A DNA stretch of 64,000 nt. Source: Nocardioides eburneiflavus. GTDB lineage: Bacteria > Actinomycetota > Actinomycetes > Propionibacteriales > Nocardioidaceae. A program made the position numbers and the translations under genes. The DNA is taken from positions 558,001 through 622,000 of the forward strand of contig NZ_SRRO01000001.1 of assembly GCF_004785795.1 (NCBI RefSeq). The letters are read 5' to 3'. Positions 57,583-64,000 of the stretch are shown here, one piece after another; positions within the stretch are counted from its first letter, which is position 1; each line of letters begins with the position of its first letter. The notes beneath the pieces are model-generated. The model was given only the letters and a program-made list of their open reading frames with translations. It was not told the DNA's origin and ran no database searches.

Positions 57583-59010
57583 TCAGGCTCCTGTCCGTAC
57601 GCCGGAGTCAGGCTGCACGATGTGCTTCCAGTCCGCCTGCCGGGCCAGGGTGAGGTCCCAGACGCCCTTGACGTAGACGGTGTTGAGGAACATCGCGTAG
57701 AAGAGCTCCGGGAAGAGCGAGAGCCCGAGCAGCCGGGCCTTCCACCCCCCGCGCCACACCGTGACCACGCGTTCGAGGGTGAAGACCAGCCCGATGCCGA
57801 TCCAGAACGGGAACCACACCCACGTCGACGTCGCCAGGACCATCAGGATGATGAGGAGCAGGTAGGACCCGAGCGCGATGACGCCGTAGCCGATGCCGAG
57901 CTGCTGCATCCAGTAGCGGAAGGTCTGCGGACGCAGGCCGTACGCGCCGAGGTTCTCCAGGGCGCCGCGCTGCCACCGCAGGCGCTGGGCCCAGAGCGCT
58001 CTCCACGTCGGCATCACCTCGGTGACGACCGTGCACTCGCGCGGGGACACCATGAGCGCGCCGAGGGTCTTCAGCGCGATGGTGAGCTCGTTGTCCTCGG
58101 TGAGGGCGACCGTGTCGTAGACGTCGCCGGGGATGCCCGGCAGGATCTTGCCCCGCTCGTCGGCGACGGCCCGCAGCGCGCCCGGTCGGAACACCGACGC
58201 CGTGCCGGTCAGCACGAAGACGCGACCCCGTCGGCGGCGCAGGTCGCGCTGGTAGCGGGTGTACTCGTTGCGCTGGAACTGGCCGATCAGGCCGAAGCCG
58301 TCCTCGCCGTAGAAGAGGCCGCCGACCGCCATCAGCGCGCGGTCCTCGGTGAGGCGCCGCGTCGCACCCGCGAGGAACCCCGGGTCCAGCGTCGTGTCGG
58401 CGTCCATCACCATCACGCAGTCGTTGTCACCCTGGCCCGGCAGGATCTCCCGCAGCGCCTGGTTGAGCCCGCCGGCCTTCTTGTGCCGGTTGTCCACGGT
58501 CTCGAAGACCTCGACACCGGCCTCGCGGGCAAGGCGTACGGTGCCGTCGGTGCAGTTGTCGGCGACGACGACGATGCGGGCCGGCGGCGGCTCCTGCGCG
58601 AGGAGCGAGTCGAGGGTCTGGGAGATGCAGCCCTCCTCGTTGTGCGCCGGGATGAGGACGGTGATCGTGACGGGGCCGGCGTACTGGCCACGGGTCTCGG
58701 CCATCACGATCTTGGGGGCGAGCGGCATCCGGTTGCCGTCCTCGCTGCGGCGGGCCCGGGTCAGCAGGCGCCGCTCGAGCCCGGCCACGGCGGCGGCTAG
58801 CAGCAGGGCCACGCCCACGGCGGCGAGCAGCACCCGCGGGGCCGGCATCTCGGTGTCGTAGAAGACCTGCCAGATCCCGAGGAGGAGACCCTCGTCGGGC
58901 GCCTGGCCGGCCTGCGGGTCGCCGGCCGCCACAGCCACCCACAGCGCCGCCGCGCCCAGCCCGGCCGCACCGATGATCGCCAACCCCACGGATCGCTGCA
59001 GCCACTGCAT
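57583..59010 (-). CDS. processive family 2 glycosyltransferase
   Basis: A 475-residue polysaccharide synthase-like protein. Two N-terminal helices, then the GT2 core: TVLIPAHNEEGCISQTLDSL, MDADTTLD (metal/UDP-sugar Asp), EDNELTIALK and QRLRWQRG (QxxRW, the processive-enzyme mark), then about three C-terminal helices. This is the NodC/IcaA/BcsA-like class that makes beta-linked extracellular polysaccharides. GGAGG lies 11 bp before ATG 59010. It follows the GGDEF/EAL gene by 44 bp and precedes a small membrane protein. Confidence 0.92.
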   Translation of the reverse strand: MQWLQRSVGLAIIGAAGLGAAALWVAVAAGDPQAGQAPDEGLLLGIWQVFYDTEMPAPRVLLAAVGVALLLAAAVAGLERRLLTRARRSEDGNRMPLAPKIVMAETRGQYAGPVTITVLIPAHNEEGCISQTLDSLLAQEPPPARIVVVADNCTDGTVRLAREAGVEVFETVDNRHKKAGGLNQALREILPGQGDNDCVMVMDADTTLDPGFLAGATRRLTEDRALMAVGGLFYGEDGFGLIGQFQRNEYTRYQRDLRRRRGRVFVLTGTASVFRPGALRAVADERGKILPGIPGDVYDTVALTEDNELTIALKTLGALMVSPRECTVVTEVMPTWRALWAQRLRWQRGALENLGAYGLRPQTFRYWMQQLGIGYGVIALGSYLLLIILMVLATSTWVWFPFWIGIGLVFTLERVVTVWRGGWKARLLGLSLFPELFYAMFLNTVYVKGVWDLTLARQADWKHIVQPDSGVRTGA

Positions 59011-59054
59011 GTCGTCCCGAGCCTCCTTGGTCGCGCGGCAGCACGTGCCGCCGT

Positions 59055-61304
59055 TCAGTCCTTCGGCGCCGTCCCGACGACGGACGGCAGGAACAGGTCC
59101 ACGAACTGGTCGTAGGGCACCGGCTTGCCGATCAGGTAGCCCTGGGCGAAGTCGACGCCCTCCTCGCGGCACACCTCGAGGATCTGGGGGTCGGACACGA
59201 ACTCGGCGACCGTGCGCTTGCCGAGGTCGCGGGCGATGCCGACGATGGAACGCATGATGGTGCGGTCGACGGCCGACTCGTGGACGTGCGCGACGAACTC
59301 GCCGTCGATCTTCACGTAGTCGAAGAACAGGTGCTTGAGGTAGTAGAACGACCCGAACCCCGCGCCGAAGTCGTCGAGGGCGAAGGCACAGCCCAGGTCG
59401 GTCATCCGCTCGGCGAAGGCGCGCGCCAGGGCCACGTCGCCGACCGCTGCGGTCTCGGTGATCTCCAGGATCAGCGCAGAGGGGTCGACGTCGTGCACGG
59501 TCAGGGAGTCGCAGATGGCCTGCTCGACGTCCGGCCTGCCGATGGAGTGCCCGGAGAGGTTGACCTCGAGCTCGAACGAGGGGTCGATCCGGCGCAGCCT
59601 CGCGAGCAGCTCGACGCTGTGCTCGACCACCCACGCGTCGACCATCGGCATCAGTCCCACGCGTTCGGCGATGTAGACGAACCGGGACGGCGGGACCAGC
59701 TCGTCCTCCTCCCTGAGCCGGAGCAGAACCTCGGCCGAGGTGATGCGCCCGTCGGAGATGTCCATGATCGGCTGGAGGTGCAGCTCGAAGCGGTCGTGCT
59801 CGAGCGCGTCCTCGATGCGGCTCTGCCACTGCAGGCGTGCGGCCGCTCGCGGACCCCGGGTGTCGCCCTCCGGCAGGACGGCGACCTGGTTGCGGCCGGC
59901 CTCCTTGGCGTCGTACATCGTCATGTCGGCGAGGGCGAGGATGTCGGCGGCGTGCTCGGACGCGGCCTGGAAGGTGACGGCGCCGACACTCGCGGTGACC
60001 CGGCGCGCCACGCCGTCGAGGGTCGAGGCGTGGGCGGCGATGCGCTCGACGACGAGGTCGGCGACCCGCTCGGCAGCCATCTGGTCGCCGTCGGTGATCA
60101 TGATCGCGAACTCGTCGCCGCCGAGGCGTGCCACCACGTCGGTGGAGCGGATGGAACGGCGCAGCAGACCGGCGATGTTGACGAGCAGCTCGTCGCCGGC
60201 GTTGTGCCCGAGCGAGTCGTTGACCTGCTTGAAGTTGTCGAGGTCGAGGAGCAGCAGCGCCCCGGCGGGCCCGTGGCGCCGACACCTGTCGAGATGGCGC
60301 TGCAGCTCGGTGTCGAAGCGTCGCCGGTTGGCCAGGCCGGTGAGGACGTCGTGGTCAGCGAGGTGGGCGAGCCGGTCGAGGTAACGACGCCGGTCGGACA
60401 TGTCGACCACGTTGACCATCACGATCTGGCCGATCTCGGGATCTGCCACGATCGTGCTGCTGAGCGCGACATGGACGTCGTTGCCGCCCGAGTCGCGCAG
60501 CAGGCACTCGGCGTCCAACGAGTCACCACGGTTGGTCTCGAGGCGACCGAGGTGGTCCTCGATGCGTTCCTCGCCAGGCGTCTCGAAGGCCGCGAAACGG
60601 TGACCGACCATCTCGGGCGGCTCGAGCCCGAGGAGGACAGCCATCGAGATGTTGACCCGGATGATCGAGCCGGTGGAGTCGAGGAGCGCCACCCCGTGCG
60701 GGGCGTCGTCGAAGAGCTTCTCGACCCGCTCGCTCGCCGTACGTGCGCGCCGGGTCTGTCGCGCGAGGTCGCGGACGATGCGCTGGAGCACCGGGGCGAT
60801 GACGACGGCGATCGCGCCCCACATGAGAGCACGGCGCCAGTCACCGAGCGTGTAGGCGGGCGGACCGATCACCACGACCGGGAGGACGAGGGTGGCCACC
60901 GACAGGGCGCTCGCGATCCAGAGCTGGCGCGGGGTGCCGGTGATCGCCAGCCACAGGATGGGCAGGAGGAGCAGCACCGTCATGCCCGAGCTCGATCCGC
61001 CGGCTCCCGCCCCGGCGGCGTCGTTGACGAGACCGGCGAAGGGGAACAGCAGGTAGGCGGCCAGCGGGTCCAGCCAGGTGCGCTCGCCCCGGCGACGGCT
61101 CGCGACGAAGACGAGGGCGGAGGACGCCAGGACGACGGCAGCCAGGGCGGCCACCCACCACGGTCGCTCGTAGGGCGGCAGGAGCACCGCGAAGAGGCCG
61201 AGGACGGCCACGACACCGAACGGCCAGGCGAGCGCGGGCGTGCCGCGCCGCAGGTCGGGGAGGGCAGACCCTCGTGCGGGGGTCTCCGAGACAGGACGTC
61301 GCAC
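59055..61304 (-). CDS. membrane GGDEF-EAL protein with PAS domain
   Basis: A 749-residue c-di-GMP protein. About five N-terminal helices; PAS-like region about 215-310 (DDAPHGVALLDSTGSIIRVN); GGDEF domain with intact RLGGDEFA near 396; EAL domain with E-V-L in SAEVLLRL near 522, plus VNLSGHSIG, EITETA, DDFGAGFGSFYYLK, KIDGEFV and QGYLIGKP. Synthase looks active; the phosphodiesterase retains the key Glu, Asp and Lys residues and may be active. GTG 61304 is used; its RBS is weak. It begins a likely operon with the glycosyltransferase and small membrane protein. Confidence 0.93.
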   Translation of the reverse strand: MRRPVSETPARGSALPDLRRGTPALAWPFGVVAVLGLFAVLLPPYERPWWVAALAAVVLASSALVFVASRRRGERTWLDPLAAYLLFPFAGLVNDAAGAGAGGSSSGMTVLLLLPILWLAITGTPRQLWIASALSVATLVLPVVVIGPPAYTLGDWRRALMWGAIAVVIAPVLQRIVRDLARQTRRARTASERVEKLFDDAPHGVALLDSTGSIIRVNISMAVLLGLEPPEMVGHRFAAFETPGEERIEDHLGRLETNRGDSLDAECLLRDSGGNDVHVALSSTIVADPEIGQIVMVNVVDMSDRRRYLDRLAHLADHDVLTGLANRRRFDTELQRHLDRCRRHGPAGALLLLDLDNFKQVNDSLGHNAGDELLVNIAGLLRRSIRSTDVVARLGGDEFAIMITDGDQMAAERVADLVVERIAAHASTLDGVARRVTASVGAVTFQAASEHAADILALADMTMYDAKEAGRNQVAVLPEGDTRGPRAAARLQWQSRIEDALEHDRFELHLQPIMDISDGRITSAEVLLRLREEDELVPPSRFVYIAERVGLMPMVDAWVVEHSVELLARLRRIDPSFELEVNLSGHSIGRPDVEQAICDSLTVHDVDPSALILEITETAAVGDVALARAFAERMTDLGCAFALDDFGAGFGSFYYLKHLFFDYVKIDGEFVAHVHESAVDRTIMRSIVGIARDLGKRTVAEFVSDPQILEVCREEGVDFAQGYLIGKPVPYDQFVDLFLPSVVGTAPKD

Positions 61305-61343
61305 CCGGCCAGCCTACTGGCGGCCGGGCTGCGACGGGGCGGA

Positions 61344-63182
61344 TCAGTCCTCTGTATCGAGGGCGGCCGCCACGCGCCGGTGCGCCTCCCAGATCTCCTC
61401 GGGCATCCGCTCGAACTGCGACAGGTGCTCCTCGCGGAACCCCATCTCCTGCTGCCAGCGCTCCTTGTCGATGGTGAGGATGCGCTCGAGGTCCGCGGCG
61501 GGGACGTCCATGCCGGTGAGGTCCAGCTCGTCCTCGGTCGGGATGATGCCGACCGCCGTACGGCGACCGCTGACCTCGCCGTTCCTGAGCTGGAGCAGCC
61601 AGAGCAGCGGCCGCAGGTTGTCGCGGTAGCCGGGCCACAGGAAGTGCCCGTCGTCGGGGTCCTTCTGGAACCAGTTGACGTGGGCGAAGATCGGCTGCTC
61701 CTCCGCCGCGCCGACGACGTCGAGGTAGTGGCGCGCGTAGTCGCCCTCGCCGTAGGCCATGAACGGACGGTTCGACATCGGGTCGTAGCGCAGCTGGCCG
61801 TCGACGCCCTCCGCGGCGAACGTCGCCTCCGCGCCCAGGGTGAGGCCGTCGTACACGCCCTCGGCGAGGTCGGTGATCGCGCGGATCAGCGGCTCGCGGT
61901 CGCGCGTACGGCCCCCGAAGATGATCGCGTCGATCGGCACGCCCGCCGGCGCGTCGTAGTCGGGCGCGATGTTGGGCACGTTGGCCAGCGTGGTGGTGAA
62001 GCGGCTGTTGGGGTGCGCCCACGCGGCGGTGTCGTTGTCCTTGCGGTCGGCGAGCGGGGCGCCGGTCCAGTCGAGCCAGCCCTTGACGTCGGTGGGCGGC
62101 TTCGGCGTACGGCCCTCCCACCACACCTCGCCGGTCGTCGGGTTGTGGGCGACGTTGGTGAAGATCGCCTGCGTGCCCTCCTCGATCGAGGCCAGGGCGT
62201 TGGGGTTGGTCGTCTCGTTGGTGTCCTTGGCGACGCCGAAGACGCCGTACTCGGGGTTCATCCCCATCAGCCGGCCGGTCTCCTCGTCGACCCACAGCCA
62301 AGCGATGTCGTCGCCGTAGAACGACACGTGGTAGCGGTCGCCGAGCGCGTCGGGCGCGGCCATCATCGCGAGGTTGGTCTTGCCGGAGGCGCTCGGGAAG
62401 CCGCCGCAGACGTGGTAGGTCCGGCCCGTCTCCTTGTCGTGGATGCCGATGAGCATGTACTGCTCGGCGAGGAACTTCCGGCTCGCCCACCCGTCGTACG
62501 CCCCCTGCCGCAGGCCGTGCGCGATCTTGCCGAGGAGCGCGTTGCCGCCGTAGGAGGAGCCGAAGTGCAGGATCGTGCGCTCGTCGGCGACGGTGACGAA
62601 GTAGCGCTGGTCGTCGGGTGTGCCCTGGCCGAGGTGCTCGAGGTCTCCGGTGACGTGGACCGCGCGGACGAACGAGTCGGGGTCCTCGAGGTCGTTGACG
62701 AACTGCACGCCGACGCGCGCCATGCGGATCATGTGGAGCGCGACGGTGCGGGTGTCGGTGAGCTCGACGCCAGTGGCCCACGGCTCGAGCGGGTTGCCGG
62801 GGGGTGCCATCAGGTAGGGGATGACGTACATCGTCTTCCCCTCGGACGCACCGCGCATCCGGTCGTGGAGCATGGGCTTCATCTCGCTGGCGGGGTGCCA
62901 GTTGTTGTAGACACCGCGGTCCTTCTCGTCGTTGGTCGCGACGATCGTCCGCTCCTCGGAGCGGGCGGTGTCCTTGTGGTAGCTGCGGGAGTAGTAGCGA
63001 CCCTCGCCGGCCCGCTGCAGCTCGCCGGCGGCGACCGCCTCCTCGAGCAGCCGCGCGTCGTCGGAGGCGTTGACCACCTCGACGTGCTCCGCACCCGTCA
63101 GCTCGGCGTACTCCTCGACGAACTCACGGACCTGCTGGTTGGTCAGCCCGGCTTCGTCCAGGACTGCCTCGAGATCTGCCAT
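61344..63182 (-). CDS. second, divergent GTP-type PEP carboxykinase
   Basis: A 612-residue PEPCK-family protein, with GTP-PEPCK signatures NPEYGVFGVAKDTNE, FYGDDIAW, GRTRDREPL and FMAYGEGDYARHYL. The P-loop reads FPSASGKTN near 262-270: the hyper-reactive P-loop cysteine of classical GTP enzymes is Ser here. It begins MADLEAVLDEAGLTNQQVREF, a longer N-terminus than pckG. ATG 63182 has GAGAGG 7 bp upstream. The call of PEPCK activity is probable, but preferred direction and substrate may differ from pckG. Confidence 0.9.
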   Translation of the reverse strand: MADLEAVLDEAGLTNQQVREFVEEYAELTGAEHVEVVNASDDARLLEEAVAAGELQRAGEGRYYSRSYHKDTARSEERTIVATNDEKDRGVYNNWHPASEMKPMLHDRMRGASEGKTMYVIPYLMAPPGNPLEPWATGVELTDTRTVALHMIRMARVGVQFVNDLEDPDSFVRAVHVTGDLEHLGQGTPDDQRYFVTVADERTILHFGSSYGGNALLGKIAHGLRQGAYDGWASRKFLAEQYMLIGIHDKETGRTYHVCGGFPSASGKTNLAMMAAPDALGDRYHVSFYGDDIAWLWVDEETGRLMGMNPEYGVFGVAKDTNETTNPNALASIEEGTQAIFTNVAHNPTTGEVWWEGRTPKPPTDVKGWLDWTGAPLADRKDNDTAAWAHPNSRFTTTLANVPNIAPDYDAPAGVPIDAIIFGGRTRDREPLIRAITDLAEGVYDGLTLGAEATFAAEGVDGQLRYDPMSNRPFMAYGEGDYARHYLDVVGAAEEQPIFAHVNWFQKDPDDGHFLWPGYRDNLRPLLWLLQLRNGEVSGRRTAVGIIPTEDELDLTGMDVPAADLERILTIDKERWQQEMGFREEHLSQFERMPEEIWEAHRRVAAALDTED

Positions 63183-63351
63183 CGCGCTGCCTCTCGTCGT
63201 GCGGCGGTGCCTCGCCGCGGTGCGGGTGCTTGGCACCCTAGGGCACCGTGTCCGGCACGGGACCGGCCCTCAGGGGTGCTGATTTCACTGGTCCGGAGTA
63301 CGTCGGCTATTCTCGACCAGTCCTCGCAGGCCGATCGGCTTGCACGGACGG

Positions 63352-63424
63352 GCGCCTGTAGCTCAACGGATAGAGCATCTGACTACGGATCAGAAGGTTT
63401 GGGGTTCGAATCCCTACAGGCGCG
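63352..63424 (+). tRNA. tRNA-Arg (ACG)
   Basis: Acceptor GCGCCTG/CAGGCGC, anticodon loop CTACGGA (anticodon ACG, read as inosine), T-arm GGTTCGAATCC, discriminator G. Confidence 0.95.
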
Positions 63425-63429
63425 CAGAT

Positions 63430-63463
63430 GGACCCCGGCTGACCTGCAGGTTTGCCGGGGTCC
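63430..63463 (+). terminator. terminator of tRNA-Arg
   Basis: GGACCCCGGC pairs with GCCGGGGTCC over a 14-base loop, followed by GCGTCATTTT, 5 bp past the tRNA. Confidence 0.7.
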
Positions 63464-63751
63464 GCGTCATTTTCGGGCCGAGGATTAGATTCACTCGACA
63501 TCTACTCGTCATTTTGACTCGCACCTGCGGGTCAGTTGGGGATGTCTCGGACTGGCGCGGAGCGTTGCGTGAGCTCGACATCGCGAGAAGAAGCAAGCCA
63601 GGGCGAGTGCTCGGTGCCCCTCATGGTCTCGTGGCTCCGGACCGACCCTCCTTCCGCGGCGACACGACCCGATGCCAGATCGAACATTTGGGATACGCCG
63701 CGAGCCTGCTCGGGGCATGCTGGCCATCGACACAGCTGGTCAGGGAGACTC
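63464..63751. other. non-coding or unrecognised stretch after tRNA-Arg
   Basis: These 288 bases have lower GC than the surroundings and a run of AT-rich patches. Reading frames here look random; no RNA, repeat or integrase was recognised. Confidence 0.5.
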
Positions 63752-64000
63752 TTGAAGCTCAAGCACGTGGCCGTCGGCGCTTTCCTGTGCGTCGTGATAG
63801 GTCAGTGCGCCAACACGGACGCCACGACCAATGCCCAGGACGCGACTTCACGGAGCACCTCCGCTGGCTCCACCCCAAGAGCGGACGCGACCGGGGCGAA
63901 GTCCCGCCGCAAGCACCAGGCGCCTACTCAGAGATCTGATACGTCAACTCCCCCCACCTCCACCAGCGCCCCGGGGGTAGGCAGCGGGACGGCGCTTGCG
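63752..64000 (+). CDS. start of a secreted or lipoprotein-like protein, cut by window end
   Basis: TTG 63752 with AGGGAG 4 bp upstream begins KLKHVAVGAFLCVVIGQCANTDATT: positive start, hydrophobic core and a Cys at a lipobox-like site, though Gln at -1 is not standard. A long Ser/Thr/Pro-rich, disordered region follows and continues out of the window (83 codons visible). The function cannot be told. Confidence 0.5.
   Translation, partial: MKLKHVAVGAFLCVVIGQCANTDATTNAQDATSRSTSAGSTPRADATGAKSRRKHQAPTQRSDTSTPPTSTSAPGVGSGTALA

Noticed and set aside
59280..63488. A 1402-codon plus-strand frame across the GGDEF, PEPCK and tRNA-Arg genes
   Set aside because: It passes through a tRNA and is antisense to two clear genes; no domain was recognised.
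63340..63939. A 199-codon plus-strand protein starting before tRNA-Arg
   Set aside because: It reads through the tRNA and its terminator and has no recognisable domain.

Overview
The window is high-GC (roughly 70%) actinobacterial chromosome. Gene content and order point to the Nocardioidaceae (Nocardioides-like). That assignment is an inference from a WhiB protein, an ESX/type VII secretion locus, a GTP-type PEP carboxykinase, a DUF222/HNH protein and mycobacterium-like gene order. No rRNA or marker gene here settles the genus.

Layout. 1-2300: the end of an IS30 element and a frameshifted HNH gene. 2400-5000: two small genes and a 3-oxoacid CoA-transferase (scoAB). 5029-11964: one giant secreted protein (ThuA, sugar-dehydrogenase propeller, PKD and many Ig-like repeats) with a Crp-like site upstream. 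12171-19324: a block matching the mycobacterial Rv3679-Rv3683 order (two ArsA-like ATPases, WhiB, PonA2-type PBP, metallophosphoesterase), with a YqeY protein and a RibD-like reductase. 19414-20880: tRNA-Pro with an IS481-type element 3 bp downstream. 21549-27990: asd, lysC, DUF5063, recR, ybaB, dnaX and SRP RNA, all minus strand, again as in mycobacteria. 28116-31702: tRNA-Ser, tsaD, wecB-like and manC-like genes.

31748-42219 is an ESX secretion locus: mycP, eccB, eccD, two WXG100 substrates and a second EccD-like membrane protein on the minus strand, with eccC divergent on the plus strand. No eccE is seen. At 46597-49381 lies a small accessory operon of a WXG-like protein, a frameshifted EspG-like chaperone and an alpha/beta-hydrolase-like protein whose nucleophile serine is replaced. 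It probably feeds the same secretion system. A HerA-like ATPase, a cation/proton antiporter and a MoxR/VWA pair lie around it.

51753-52533 carries two serine tRNAs. At 52701 a 58-residue secreted peptide precursor holds two DTTWGYK repeats. It faces a TrmB/LuxR-type regulator and has repeated CCTGCAA half-sites upstream. This is my best candidate for an undescribed signalling system. 54181-63182 holds two divergent GTP-PEP carboxykinases flanking a TauE/SafE transporter and a three-gene module (GGDEF/EAL protein, processive glycosyltransferase, small membrane protein) that looks like c-di-GMP-linked exopolysaccharide synthesis. The window ends after tRNA-Arg with the start of a secreted protein.

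Three genes (HNH, IS481 transposase, EspG-like) carry single-base frame disruptions, at least two of them at C-runs. These may be real decay or base-call errors.
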